A DNA stretch of 20,613 nucleotides, taken from IMG/VR virus record IMGVR_UViG_3300047457_000843, positions 1 to 20,613 of that record, one strand, 5' to 3'. Both the position numbers and the translations under genes were made by a program. The DNA comes from a virus. The notes below the pieces were generated by a model, which was not told where the DNA came from, did no database searches, and saw only the letters and a list, made by a program, of their open reading frames with translations. Positions 7,369 through 14,092 of this stretch are shown piece after piece (within the stretch, counting starts at the first letter, position 1; the number at the start of each line of letters is the position of its first letter).

Positions 7369-8019
7369 TTACCCGCCAACAGCTTGACCTTGTGCGTTTG
7401 CAGGACGAACAACACGACCTACATTTACACCTATACCACTGGCTGCTCCCCCTGGTGCTTCTAGTTGAATTGCATTATCGTAAGTTATCGTTAAAGCAAT
7501 ATCCATTATTTCATTGCTGCTATAATCGCCGCCTTGATAAGTTGCTTGTTTAATGAAGCATCCTAAAAATTCAAAGCTTTCTAAAGTTACAGGCTCAAAT
7601 CCGCCATTGCCGCCATCTAAAATCTCAACCCGCATTCTGAACTTATAGTCAATAGCACTTTGCGCACTAGCTTGTTCAAAGAAATCAAATTGTTTCTGTA
7701 GTTGCTCACCAACTTTACGGCTAACTACTCCACTAGCATCATCTCTTAAGGTAAGTTTAGCATCAGCAAAACTATGTTTACCTAGAATTTTAACTGTGCT
7801 GTTGTAAACAGGTAAAGTTATGTTTTCAAAGGTAATGTCCGGTCTTGACGCATTCATAACCTGCTTGGTTAGTTCGGTTGTGGGTGCTCCTGCAACACCG
7901 AATCCGTCAAGAGTTACACGGAATCTATACTTTAATTTTGGCATCAACAACCCTTGTGTTGATGATGCCTGTGTTCCTGCTAATGGAACTGTAAAATTTC
8001 TTAAACTTGCAATTGGCAT
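7369..8019 (-). CDS. 19: Major tail tube protein (gp19-like)
   Basis: A 216-residue protein that polymerises as hexameric rings to form the inner tube of the contractile tail. T4 gp19 is 163 residues; marine relatives are longer. Typical family segments are the first strand KLKYRFRVTLDGFG near residues 28-41, ITLPVYNSTVKILGKHSF near 67-84, then KLTLRDD near 88-94. The strand near 153-160 contains FEFLGCFIKQ, and MDIALTITYDNAIQ lies near 175-188. The C-terminal ~25 residues are Gly/Ala-rich and likely flexible. The ATG at 8019 has an excellent TAAGGAG ribosome-binding site 6 nt upstream and its own late promoter core. It directly follows the sheath gene, the usual order, and is closed by a terminator, consistent with very high expression. 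Confidence 0.93.
   Translation of the reverse strand: MPIASLRNFTVPLAGTQASSTQGLLMPKLKYRFRVTLDGFGVAGAPTTELTKQVMNASRPDITFENITLPVYNSTVKILGKHSFADAKLTLRDDASGVVSRKVGEQLQKQFDFFEQASAQSAIDYKFRMRVEILDGGNGGFEPVTLESFEFLGCFIKQATYQGGDYSSNEIMDIALTITYDNAIQLEAPGGAASGIGVNVGRVVRPANAQGQAVGG
7940..7969 (-). other. Inverted repeat inside the start of gp19
   Basis: GGCATCAACA (7940-7949) pairs with TGTTGAT/GCC (7957-7969) with a 3-nt bulge, forming a 10-bp stem around codons 17-27 of the tube gene. It could fold in mRNA just after the start, or simply reflect codon use (repeated TCA and TTG codons). No function is shown. Confidence 0.35.
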
Positions 8020-8025
8020 GAACTG

Positions 8026-8032
8026 CTCCTTA
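8026..8032 (-). promoter_or_regulatory. Strong ribosome-binding site for gp19
   Basis: The minus strand reads TAAGGAG 6 nt before the ATG at 8019, a strong match to the 16S rRNA 3' end. It supports this start and contrasts with the many genes here that have no such site. Confidence 0.85.
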
Positions 8033-8039
8033 TTCGTTT

Positions 8040-8046
8040 TATTTAC
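8040..8046 (-). promoter_or_regulatory. Late promoter core for gp19
   Basis: The minus strand reads GTAAATA 20 nt before the gp19 ATG. T4-like spacing would give a leader of about 15 nt holding the TAAGGAG site. It lies just past the sheath stop codon at 8050, so the tube gene can be transcribed separately as well as by read-through. Confidence 0.5.
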
Positions 8047-8049
8047 CTA

Positions 8050-11016
8050 TTATAGTCCAGCTGCAATATCACCCTTGTTTTTGAGTCTCAATGGAATGTA
8101 GATAAATTCAACACTTTTAACTGGTTCTACAGCTATATCCATATATAGCTCGTTACGGTCAATTCTTGCAGCAGTGTTATTTGTCTCATCACAGACTACA
8201 ATAAAATCATACAGAGCACGTTGACCTACTAACTCGAGTAGCAAGCTTTCTGCTGCGGACTTAATTTCTCTTCTTGTCTGTGCATCATTAGGCTCAAACA
8301 AGAATGGTCTTGATAAAACATCTAATTGTCTACGTAGATATGCAACTAGTCTAGCTACGTTAATTCTATCTAAGGAACTTGCGTTTCTAGCACGAGTTCT
8401 TTGACCATAGATAACTAGACCAACTCCTGTTAAATTACTAATAGGATTAATTTTTACATCGTCTAACACGTCACGTAGATTTTGTGGAACTGTAGTTGAC
8501 TTAAATTCGCCTTCAGAATCGACATAACCCACTGAGGTTGCGTTATCAACTGTGCCTCTACGTGTTCCTGCTGGAGCAAACCATTGATATGCCTTGGCAT
8601 CACTGTTAATAATAGTTCTTAATACCATGTGGCTTGCAGGAACTACAATGTTGTTGCCAGCATTATCTGTTGCGTAGCCGCTTGGATAAAACATACCCAT
8701 GTATTCATCATAGGTAGCTGCACCGATTTCATTTGTCTCTACAGCTCCATTGCTGTTTAGACCGTATGCATTTAAGGCAGATCCAGTTGGTTTCAATCTA
8801 AATGGTGTATCACCTACTACAAATCCTGTAATTCCTCGATCTGTATTAAATGCTACCATATTGCTAACTAGCTCAGGATATGATGGTGCTGCGATTAAGT
8901 TAAAGTTTAATGTATCTGTATCTCTAATGGCTACATTAGTATCAATTAGAGACTTCATAGCTTTAACAATAACTTGACGCTGTGCTTTACGTCCAAATAC
9001 ACCTGATCCATCATCGGCTGTAGTGTATTGTGCGACCCATCTATCTGCTTCATAGTTTGCCATCGACTCACTGTTGAATCTTAAGTTAAGTCCGCTATTT
9101 GCTAGAGTGTTAACATGTCCTGCTACGTATTTCTTAACATTGAATCCACTACGGCGAGTATTCCACAGTCGCATACCTCTTGGATATAACAACGGGTCTG
9201 GACAATCTGGATCTACATAGTTACTACTTCTCATTAAACCTAATACACCAGGAGTGTTAACTGTTCCTGTTGTATTGTATCGTGCATCTGCAAAGACCCA
9301 GCCATCTGGACTTGATTGATCAGTTGTATCTTGTAAAACCCACTTAGTAACTGTAGAGGTGTTATAAACATAAATGTTTTTACCGTAAGCTTCTAGATCG
9401 CTTGTATCAATCCAAATATCGCCTGTAACTAAATCACTTCCATCTGATTGTGTAGTTGGCTCTAAAGAGCTAACAATTGGACCATTAGGATCTGCATTAG
9501 GGAAAGCGTTTGCATAGCCTACCCATTGAGTTCCTGTGTTATACATAATATCAACCTGATCCAACACATTGCTATACCAAAGTGTTCCATCAACTGGATC
9601 TGTATATGGCGCTGTTGGTTTTGCTTCAAATACTAACGGTTTCCAGTTTGAAACTAGGAAGTCGGTTGTTGTGTTGCTTGCAAATGTATAAAGATTTGCA
9701 GTTCCACTTAAAGTAGTCATATCATAGGGTATTAAACCTAATAATGATCTTACTGCGCTATTTAGACCGGTAATTTTAATATTACCACCTAGCTTATGAT
9801 TCATTGTTAGTCTACCAGTTGATGAATCAAACGAAGCAGTTACATTGATTAATCCAGATAATGCACTGATAGCTGCTGGAATCATTGATCCTAATACTGT
9901 TGTAGCATTAGTTACAGTCATAATAACTTGCACAGGGGAAGTAAATGTTGAAGATTCTACTCTACTTTCTGCTACACTAAATGTGTATACTGACCCGTTC
10001 GTTGCATAAGCTGTGACTGGATCAGAAACGATTGTTGTAGCACCAGTTTTGCTTCTTCTCCAAAGTTTAAAGTTTGCTGTTTCACTTGCGTTATCATCAT
10101 AGTTACTATCGATAAAGAGAGATCCTACGCTAAGATTAGCACCACCTCCTGTTAGGTCTAAGTTATAGGTAGCATTTTGAACATTTCTATAGATAGGAGC
10201 AGATACTACACTCCAAGTTTGTGTGCTTCCGTTAAAGTATTTTACACTCCAGTTAGCACCATTAGATTTTGAAGTTGTTGTAATCCAAACTGATCCTGTT
10301 GCTGTTGCGCCGTTCCATGATGGATAGTTGTAGTGCTCGCTTATTTGAACAGACTTTCCTCCACCGAAGCCGTTTACTACTGCTTCCCAAGCATTTGATC
10401 CATTTTTATAATATACTCTAGAATCGTTATCATTCACAATAACAATGCAGTAGTCACCTATTTGTCCAGCGCTGACTAAAGGAATATTTGTAGGACTTGC
10501 TAAAGTTGATTTATTAGAATCATCGATAACAAGTGGAGTTTTTACTGTAAATTTTTGAGTAGATGCGTTCCATTCTTTAATGCCAAAAACTGAGTTAGCT
10601 GTATCAACCCAATAAGTTCCAGATATCGGATCACCTACAGGTTCTGTTGCTTGAGGAGCAAGTTCTGCTAAATCAATATCAGCTCTGACAACATAAGATC
10701 TACTGCTTACACCTAATGAGCTGTATGCTGCTTGTAGACCGTATTCATTTAATTCATTTCCATGAAGGGGATTACCACTGCTATCGGTATAGAACAATGG
10801 GGTGCCAAACGTATCAGTTAAATCTCGTTGGCTTGTGATTAACCATACCTTACCTGCATTGGCTTTGGTAGTTCCTGCGGCAATTGTTCCGCTTGGATTT
10901 GTTTTGTCTTGCGCAGTAGCTACGAAAACCATAGGCGCTGTGCCGGGAGCAGCCGGTGTGTAAAAACTTTCGTCAATAACCTGAACTACTACACCAGGTG
11001 AATTCAATGTTGCCAT
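8050..11016 (-). CDS. 18: Tail sheath protein with large insertion (gp18-like)
   Basis: A 988-residue contractile sheath subunit; T4 gp18 is 659 residues. The conserved core is split. Residues 1-~118 begin ATLNSPGVVVQVIDESFY and include NEYGLQAAYSSLGVSSRSYVVRAD; the C-terminal core runs from about 585. The latter contains DRWVAQYTTADDGSGVFG, the segment YGQRTRARNASSLDRINVAR near 870-890, and FIYIPLRLKNKGD at the end. Between them, ~residues 120-580 form an inserted, beta-rich region with about six degenerate copies of a Gly-x-x-aromatic ... Asn ... Trp motif plus another domain (~335-440). The insertion probably decorates the outside of the sheath. The ATG at 11016 has AGGAG 8 nt upstream and a late promoter core further upstream. 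The gene leads the sheath-tube unit. Confidence 0.95.
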   Translation of the reverse strand: MATLNSPGVVVQVIDESFYTPAAPGTAPMVFVATAQDKTNPSGTIAAGTTKANAGKVWLITSQRDLTDTFGTPLFYTDSSGNPLHGNELNEYGLQAAYSSLGVSSRSYVVRADIDLAELAPQATEPVGDPISGTYWVDTANSVFGIKEWNASTQKFTVKTPLVIDDSNKSTLASPTNIPLVSAGQIGDYCIVIVNDNDSRVYYKNGSNAWEAVVNGFGGGKSVQISEHYNYPSWNGATATGSVWITTTSKSNGANWSVKYFNGSTQTWSVVSAPIYRNVQNATYNLDLTGGGANLSVGSLFIDSNYDDNASETANFKLWRRSKTGATTIVSDPVTAYATNGSVYTFSVAESRVESSTFTSPVQVIMTVTNATTVLGSMIPAAISALSGLINVTASFDSSTGRLTMNHKLGGNIKITGLNSAVRSLLGLIPYDMTTLSGTANLYTFASNTTTDFLVSNWKPLVFEAKPTAPYTDPVDGTLWYSNVLDQVDIMYNTGTQWVGYANAFPNADPNGPIVSSLEPTTQSDGSDLVTGDIWIDTSDLEAYGKNIYVYNTSTVTKWVLQDTTDQSSPDGWVFADARYNTTGTVNTPGVLGLMRSSNYVDPDCPDPLLYPRGMRLWNTRRSGFNVKKYVAGHVNTLANSGLNLRFNSESMANYEADRWVAQYTTADDGSGVFGRKAQRQVIVKAMKSLIDTNVAIRDTDTLNFNLIAAPSYPELVSNMVAFNTDRGITGFVVGDTPFRLKPTGSALNAYGLNSNGAVETNEIGAATYDEYMGMFYPSGYATDNAGNNIVVPASHMVLRTIINSDAKAYQWFAPAGTRRGTVDNATSVGYVDSEGEFKSTTVPQNLRDVLDDVKINPISNLTGVGLVIYGQRTRARNASSLDRINVARLVAYLRRQLDVLSRPFLFEPNDAQTRREIKSAAESLLLELVGQRALYDFIVVCDETNNTAARIDRNELYMDIAVEPVKSVEFIYIPLRLKNKGDIAAGL
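9331..10629 (-). repeat. Degenerate Trp/Asn beta-motif repeats inside the sheath
   Basis: Within sheath residues 130-562 I see a recurring pattern. Copies are GTYWVDT...GIKEWNASTQKF (133-156), GDYCIVI...VYYKNGSNAWEAV (187-213), GSVWITT...VKYFNGSTQTWSVV (241-271), GSLFIDS...FKLWRRSKTG (298-325), GTLWYSN...IMYNTGTQWVG (477-500) and GDIWIDT...IYVYNTSTVTKWV (532-560). Spacing is irregular and identity low, so this is a structural motif rather than a recent DNA duplication. Confidence 0.65.
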
Positions 11017-11047
11017 TATACAATCTCCTAAATGGATTACTTTGATT

Positions 11048-11054
11048 TATTTAT
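11048..11054 (-). promoter_or_regulatory. Late promoter core for the sheath gene
   Basis: The minus strand reads ATAAATA (AATAAATA) 31 nt before the sheath ATG. T4-like spacing gives a leader of about 26 nt that contains the AGGAG site (11025-11029). Confidence 0.62.
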
Positions 11055-11078
11055 TACCATCTTAGAAAAAAATCCGTC

Positions 11079-11085
11079 TTAAATA
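11079..11085 (+). promoter_or_regulatory. Possible late promoter core for the HNH-like gene
   Basis: The plus strand reads TTAAATA (6 of 7 against ATAAATA), 30 nt before the ATG at 11116. It diverges from the sheath promoter about 25 bp away. It is a weak match in AT-rich DNA. Confidence 0.3.
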
Positions 11086-11089
11086 CACG

Positions 11090-11110
11090 GAAAAGGGCAC
11101 TGAAAAGGGC
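11090..11110 (+). repeat. Direct repeat upstream of the HNH-like gene
   Basis: GAAAAGGGC occurs at 11090-11098 and again at 11102-11110, 12 bp apart. The second copy supplies the AAGGG ribosome-binding site 6 nt before the ATG at 11116. The first copy could be an operator half or a leftover duplication. Confidence 0.7.
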
Positions 11111-11115
11111 GCAGT

Positions 11116-11451
11116 ATGCGTAATTTTTGTAAGAAATGTCAACAAAGGCTTGTTGCTATTAACTATCACAAAGCTGATAAAGTTTATTATAGGTCAATGT
11201 GCGATCATTGCTCCAAAGATCGTGGAGATGGGGTTCCTTTATGGGTAAGAGCAGGATATAAGAAAAAATTATCCTGCGATAGATGTAGCTTTTCTTCTAA
11301 ATTTCCGCAACAATTTAATGTTTATCACGCTGACGGTGATCTACAAAATTGTAGGCATTCTAACTTAAAAACTGTCTGTGCAAATTGCCAAAGAATTTTA
11401 GATAAAACAGAGATTAGATGGCGACGAGGTGATCTTCAACCAGATTTTTAA
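11116..11451 (+). CDS. Small zinc-binding HNH-endonuclease-like protein
   Basis: A 111-residue protein with four Cys-x-x-Cys pairs: C5/C8, C29/C32, C54/C57 and C88/C91. Between the last two pairs lies an HNH-like core, VYHADGDLQNCRHSNLKTVC (residues 69-88), which matches the common pattern His-x-Asp-Gly-[DN] ... Asn-Leu-x-x-[VL]-Cys-x-x-Cys. The N-terminal zinc pairs look like a separate zinc ribbon. It could be a small nuclease (some phage HNH proteins assist terminase cutting) or a DNA-binding protein; catalysis is not proven because the usual first DH/HH pair is reduced to a single His (H71). It is the only plus-strand gene inside the leftward block. Its last 38 bp overlap the 3' end of the kinase gene on the opposite strand. 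Confidence 0.8.
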   Translation: MRNFCKKCQQRLVAINYHKADKVYYRSMCDHCSKDRGDGVPLWVRAGYKKKLSCDRCSFSSKFPQQFNVYHADGDLQNCRHSNLKTVCANCQRILDKTEIRWRRGDLQPDF

Positions 11452-12061
11452 TTTCGTTAAAAAGATGATCAATGGTTTGATCATTTTCTATTGTGTAGTC
11501 AATATGATTTCCAATCCAACTAGTTTCACTAGTATGAATTTTTAATTCCGACATTCTTTGTTTACTTATTGCCCAATTAAGATTTGTAGGTCCGCAGTTA
11601 ACGTTGGCAGCATCTTGGAACCAATTAGGATCAGTCCCTCTTTTTACTCTCACTACTAATCCACCTGCATTATGGATGGCCTTTATTTCATTTGTAAATC
11701 TAACATCGCTGATTACAATGTTGTCTTTAGTTTTGCGAATTTTATTCTCAAGGCTAGCAATCCAGATATCATCGTGAAAATGATTTCTTAGAACTTCTGT
11801 CCCCCAATGCTGTAATACCCATCGAGGGGTTAGTTCCTTAATTTCAAGTCTTTCTGACCACCAAGTGTCTACTTGTTCTCGCCATTCCCGAGCTTCTTTA
11901 GTGCGTCCTTCTAGTAAAGTTCTATCCCATCCAAAAACCGCAGCTACAGCATCTTTTAAGGTATTAGCAAAAGAATCCCTTCGAAATCCGTGAAAATTTA
12001 CCAAATAATCTGCGGCAGTATCTTTACCTGATCCAATAAAACCTACAAACCCTATAATCAT
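11414..12061 (-). CDS. 1: Deoxynucleoside monophosphate kinase (gp1-like)
   Basis: A 215-residue P-loop kinase that would phosphorylate dNMPs to dNDPs using ATP in the cytoplasm, feeding phage DNA synthesis. T4 gp1 is about 240 residues. The P-loop GFIGSGKDT lies at residues 7-15 directly after the first strand MIIGFV. The lid/substrate region includes RWVLQHWGTEVLRNHF near residues 84-99, and the strand NIVISDVRFTNEIKAI near 114-129 carries the Asp-Val-Arg-Phe signature of this family. The ATG at 12061 is just before the P-loop strand and is the only sensible start. Upstream is a perfect TTGACA hexamer with a weak -10, suggesting host-type (early) transcription unlike its late neighbours. 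Its 3' end overlaps the HNH-like gene on the other strand. Confidence 0.9.
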   Translation of the reverse strand: MIIGFVGFIGSGKDTAADYLVNFHGFRRDSFANTLKDAVAAVFGWDRTLLEGRTKEAREWREQVDTWWSERLEIKELTPRWVLQHWGTEVLRNHFHDDIWIASLENKIRKTKDNIVISDVRFTNEIKAIHNAGGLVVRVKRGTDPNWFQDAANVNCGPTNLNWAISKQRMSELKIHTSETSWIGNHIDYTIENDQTIDHLFNEIKNLVEDHLVAI

Positions 12062-12082
12062 AGCACCCCCGAACGATGCTAT

Positions 12083-12111
12083 AATTTATTATCTTTAGAT
12101 TAGAATGTCAA
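12083..12111 (-). promoter_or_regulatory. Possible sigma-70-type promoter for the dNMP kinase
   Basis: The minus strand reads TTGACA (12111 to 12106, 6 of 6), a 17-nt spacer, then TAAATT (12088 to 12083, 4 of 6 against TATAAT). It lies in the 57-nt gap between gp13 and the kinase. AATAAATT overlapping the -10 is only a poor late-promoter match, so an early start is the better reading. Confidence 0.4.
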
Positions 12112-12118
12112 ATTTTTA

Positions 12119-12877
12119 TTAGCCGATAACAAATGTAAGGGGAGTTCCGCCGTCTTTATAATTAACAATGTCTTGTTCTAACATTTCTAGCTCAGCTTTA
12201 CCCTCACCTTTTAAGGCGGCACCGTTTAGCGTTGTGCCACCTTGTGGACTCGCAATAGTTCCAAATTTTTCTCTAGCTTCGCCAAGTATAACTTTACAGG
12301 TAGCAAGGGCATAATCCTTTAACCATTGGCCAGCAAACTGATCTTGCAATAAATTAAAGTCTGGTCTGTAGTTGTGAACCCATATCAATACTTCTTCTTC
12401 ACTTCTAGGCCTTTGCATCAATGTTAGTTTCTTTGTAGTTCTATTATATGTGAAATTTATATCACTACCAAACATTTTTCCTACTTGCTTTTGATAGCTT
12501 GCAAAAGCGTAATATGTAGCTAATCCACCCATATTTGTAGCAGTTAAGAGATAAGTGTTAGAGTAGGCTAAATTGAATGGTTCAAATAGGGTGCCACCTC
12601 CTCCTCCGCCAGATCTAGAACCTATGCTTCGACGAAAAATTTGTCTAACATTAGTAATTTCACTAGGTAGGGTATACTCATTTTGGTCAACTTGAACTGT
12701 TAAAAAAGCATAGCTCTCTTCTACTGCATTGCTACTACGCTGTCTAAACTTAGCTAAAGCTCGATCTATGGCAGTTTTATAGTGTGCAGGGTCTAATTCA
12801 ACATCAATCATGCCATCACCTAGCATAGATTTGATGTAGTCAACGACATTTTGTCTTTCTAGTTCGCTATCAGTCAT
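12119..12877 (-). CDS. 13: Neck / head-completion protein (gp13-like)
   Basis: A 252-residue protein from the ATG at 12877. I prefer this start to the ATG at 12892 (257 residues) because a late core GTAAATA sits exactly 5 nt before it, as at other genes here, and MTDSELERQNVVDYIKSML begins the recognisable fold. Features are an N-terminal helical adaptor part containing LDPAHYKTAIDRALAKFRQR, and YTLPSEITNVRQIFRR near residues 69-84. A Gly run (six G, ~94-99), NYRPDFNLL and LKDYALATCKVILGEAREKF (~185-205) follow, with a C-terminal IASPQGGTTLNG motif. These match the neck protein of marine T4-like phages as I know it; in T4, gp13 with gp14 joins head to tail. It diverges from gp14, whereas in T4 the two are co-directional. 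Confidence 0.7.
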   Translation of the reverse strand: MTDSELERQNVVDYIKSMLGDGMIDVELDPAHYKTAIDRALAKFRQRSSNAVEESYAFLTVQVDQNEYTLPSEITNVRQIFRRSIGSRSGGGGGGTLFEPFNLAYSNTYLLTATNMGGLATYYAFASYQKQVGKMFGSDINFTYNRTTKKLTLMQRPRSEEEVLIWVHNYRPDFNLLQDQFAGQWLKDYALATCKVILGEAREKFGTIASPQGGTTLNGAALKGEGKAELEMLEQDIVNYKDGGTPLTFVIG

Positions 12878-12882
12878 ACAGC

Positions 12883-12889
12883 TATTTAC
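12883..12889 (-). promoter_or_regulatory. Late promoter core for gp13
   Basis: The minus strand reads GTAAATA followed by GCTGT and the ATG at 12877 (spacer 5 nt). It supports that start. Only 1 bp separates it from the oppositely oriented gp14 promoter core. Confidence 0.58.
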
Positions 12890-12890
12890 C

Positions 12891-12897
12891 ATAAATA
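12891..12897 (+). promoter_or_regulatory. Late promoter core for the gp14-gp15-Nudix operon
   Basis: The plus strand reads ATAAATA (CATAAATA), then TACTACT, then the gp14 ATG at 12905 (spacer 7 nt). No Shine-Dalgarno sequence fits in between. Confidence 0.6.
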
Positions 12898-12904
12898 TAC
12901 TACT

Positions 12905-14092
12905 ATGCCTAGACTATCTCTATATCGTCCAGAAAAAGGTAATGATTTTAAATTTATCGATCGTGCTATTAATGAACAATTTCAAATTGGTGGCACAGAT
13001 ATACTTGTTCACAAATACCTTGGGCCAGTGACTCCTTTAGAAGGAGAAAGTTCGCCAACAGTTCCTGCTCAGCTTAACGAAATCCCTGAAGTTTCTATTC
13101 AAGACTTATTGTTGTTAGAAAATAGAGATAGAAAGTATGATACAGATGTTTATGTAATTAGAGGGATTTACACTCTTCAGGATATAGATTTTAATTTGAG
13201 TCAATTTGGATTGTTTTTACAAAATGAGAATATACTTATAAACTTTCATCTTAGATCAAGTTTCGAAGCTCTTGGTAGAAAAATTGTTGCAGGTGATGTT
13301 CTAGAGCTACCGCATCAAAAAGATGAATATGCCTTAGATAACAGTTTAGCTGCTTTAAAAAGATTTTATGTAGTTAGCGAAGTCAGCAGACCTGCTAGCG
13401 GTTACAGCCAAACTTGGTATCCACATTTGATTAGAGTTAAATGCCAACCTTTGGTAGATAGACAAGAGTTTAAAGAAATTTTAGATAAAGATTCAGGAGC
13501 AGGTGATGGATCGACTTTAAGAGATCTTTTAAGTGATTATCAAAAGAGTATAGAAATTAATGATCAGGTTATACTTCAAGCTGAAGCAGATGTCCCTAAG
13601 AGTGGGTATGAAACACGACATTTGTATATTGTTCCTAAGGAGGAGACATCTGGGTTAGTAGATACTTTAGATGTAAGCTCAACAGATATTGATGTCACTA
13701 GCGGATTAGATACTACCGCTATTCTTAATACACCTAACAAGAATTATTATGTAGGATATCTTACAGGGGATGGTGTTCCACCAAACGGATCGCCATACAG
13801 TTTTGGTATAACATTTCCGGAAAATGCAACAGAAGGTGAGTTTTTTGTTAGAACTGACTACCTTCCAAATAGAATGTATAGGTTCAATGGATCGCATTGG
13901 GTAAGATTTGAGGATAATGTTAGGATGACAATTAGCACCTTAGGGGATACACAAACTATCGATCAAGATCTAATTAGAAGAAAATTAAAAGCTAGCTTTA
14001 TAAACAATTTAAATACAGCTACTATAGCAGGTGAGATTATTCCAGAAAGACAGGCTCTTAGCAGAGTCCTTAAACCGAAGGCTGATGTGTAA
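12905..14092 (+). CDS. 14: Neck protein (gp14-like) with C-terminal extension
   Basis: A 395-residue protein; T4 gp14 is 256. The gp14 core occupies residues 1-~195: SLYRPEKGNDFKFIDRAI, the strand YVIRGIYTLQDIDF, and GRKIVAGDVLELPHQKDEYA near 124-143, which corresponds to the conserved Gly-Asp-x-hydrophobic-x-x-Pro strand. It continues with KRFYVVSEVSRPASGYSQTW (152-171) and a strand ending HLIRVKCQPLVDRQEF. The extra ~200 residues include a Ser/Asp/Thr-rich linker (~245-275) and one copy of the Gly-x-x-aromatic ... RFNGSHWVRF motif (310-336) also found in gp18 and gp15. Its role is in the neck complex that closes the filled head and joins the tail. It overlaps gp15 by 1 nt (TAATG). Confidence 0.85.
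   Translation: MPRLSLYRPEKGNDFKFIDRAINEQFQIGGTDILVHKYLGPVTPLEGESSPTVPAQLNEIPEVSIQDLLLLENRDRKYDTDVYVIRGIYTLQDIDFNLSQFGLFLQNENILINFHLRSSFEALGRKIVAGDVLELPHQKDEYALDNSLAALKRFYVVSEVSRPASGYSQTWYPHLIRVKCQPLVDRQEFKEILDKDSGAGDGSTLRDLLSDYQKSIEINDQVILQAEADVPKSGYETRHLYIVPKEETSGLVDTLDVSSTDIDVTSGLDTTAILNTPNKNYYVGYLTGDGVPPNGSPYSFGITFPENATEGEFFVRTDYLPNRMYRFNGSHWVRFEDNVRMTISTLGDTQTIDQDLIRRKLKASFINNLNTATIAGEIIPERQALSRVLKPKADV
13832..13918 (+). repeat. Trp/Asn beta motif in gp14
   Basis: Residues 310-338 read EGEFFVRT ... NRMYRFNGSHWVRFEDN. Spacing and key residues (Gly, aromatic, Asn-Gly-Ser, Trp) are like those of the sheath repeats. Confidence 0.6.

Noticed and set aside
12592-12612. CCTCCTCCTCCG run as a strong ribosome-binding site cluster
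   Set aside because: It is the reverse of the Gly run codons within gp13 and not upstream of any start.
12890-12892. ATG at 12892 as the start of gp13
   Set aside because: It would place the GTAAATA core inside the coding region and add a non-family MVNSC leader; the ATG at 12877 has the 5-nt core spacing found at other genes. Not excluded.
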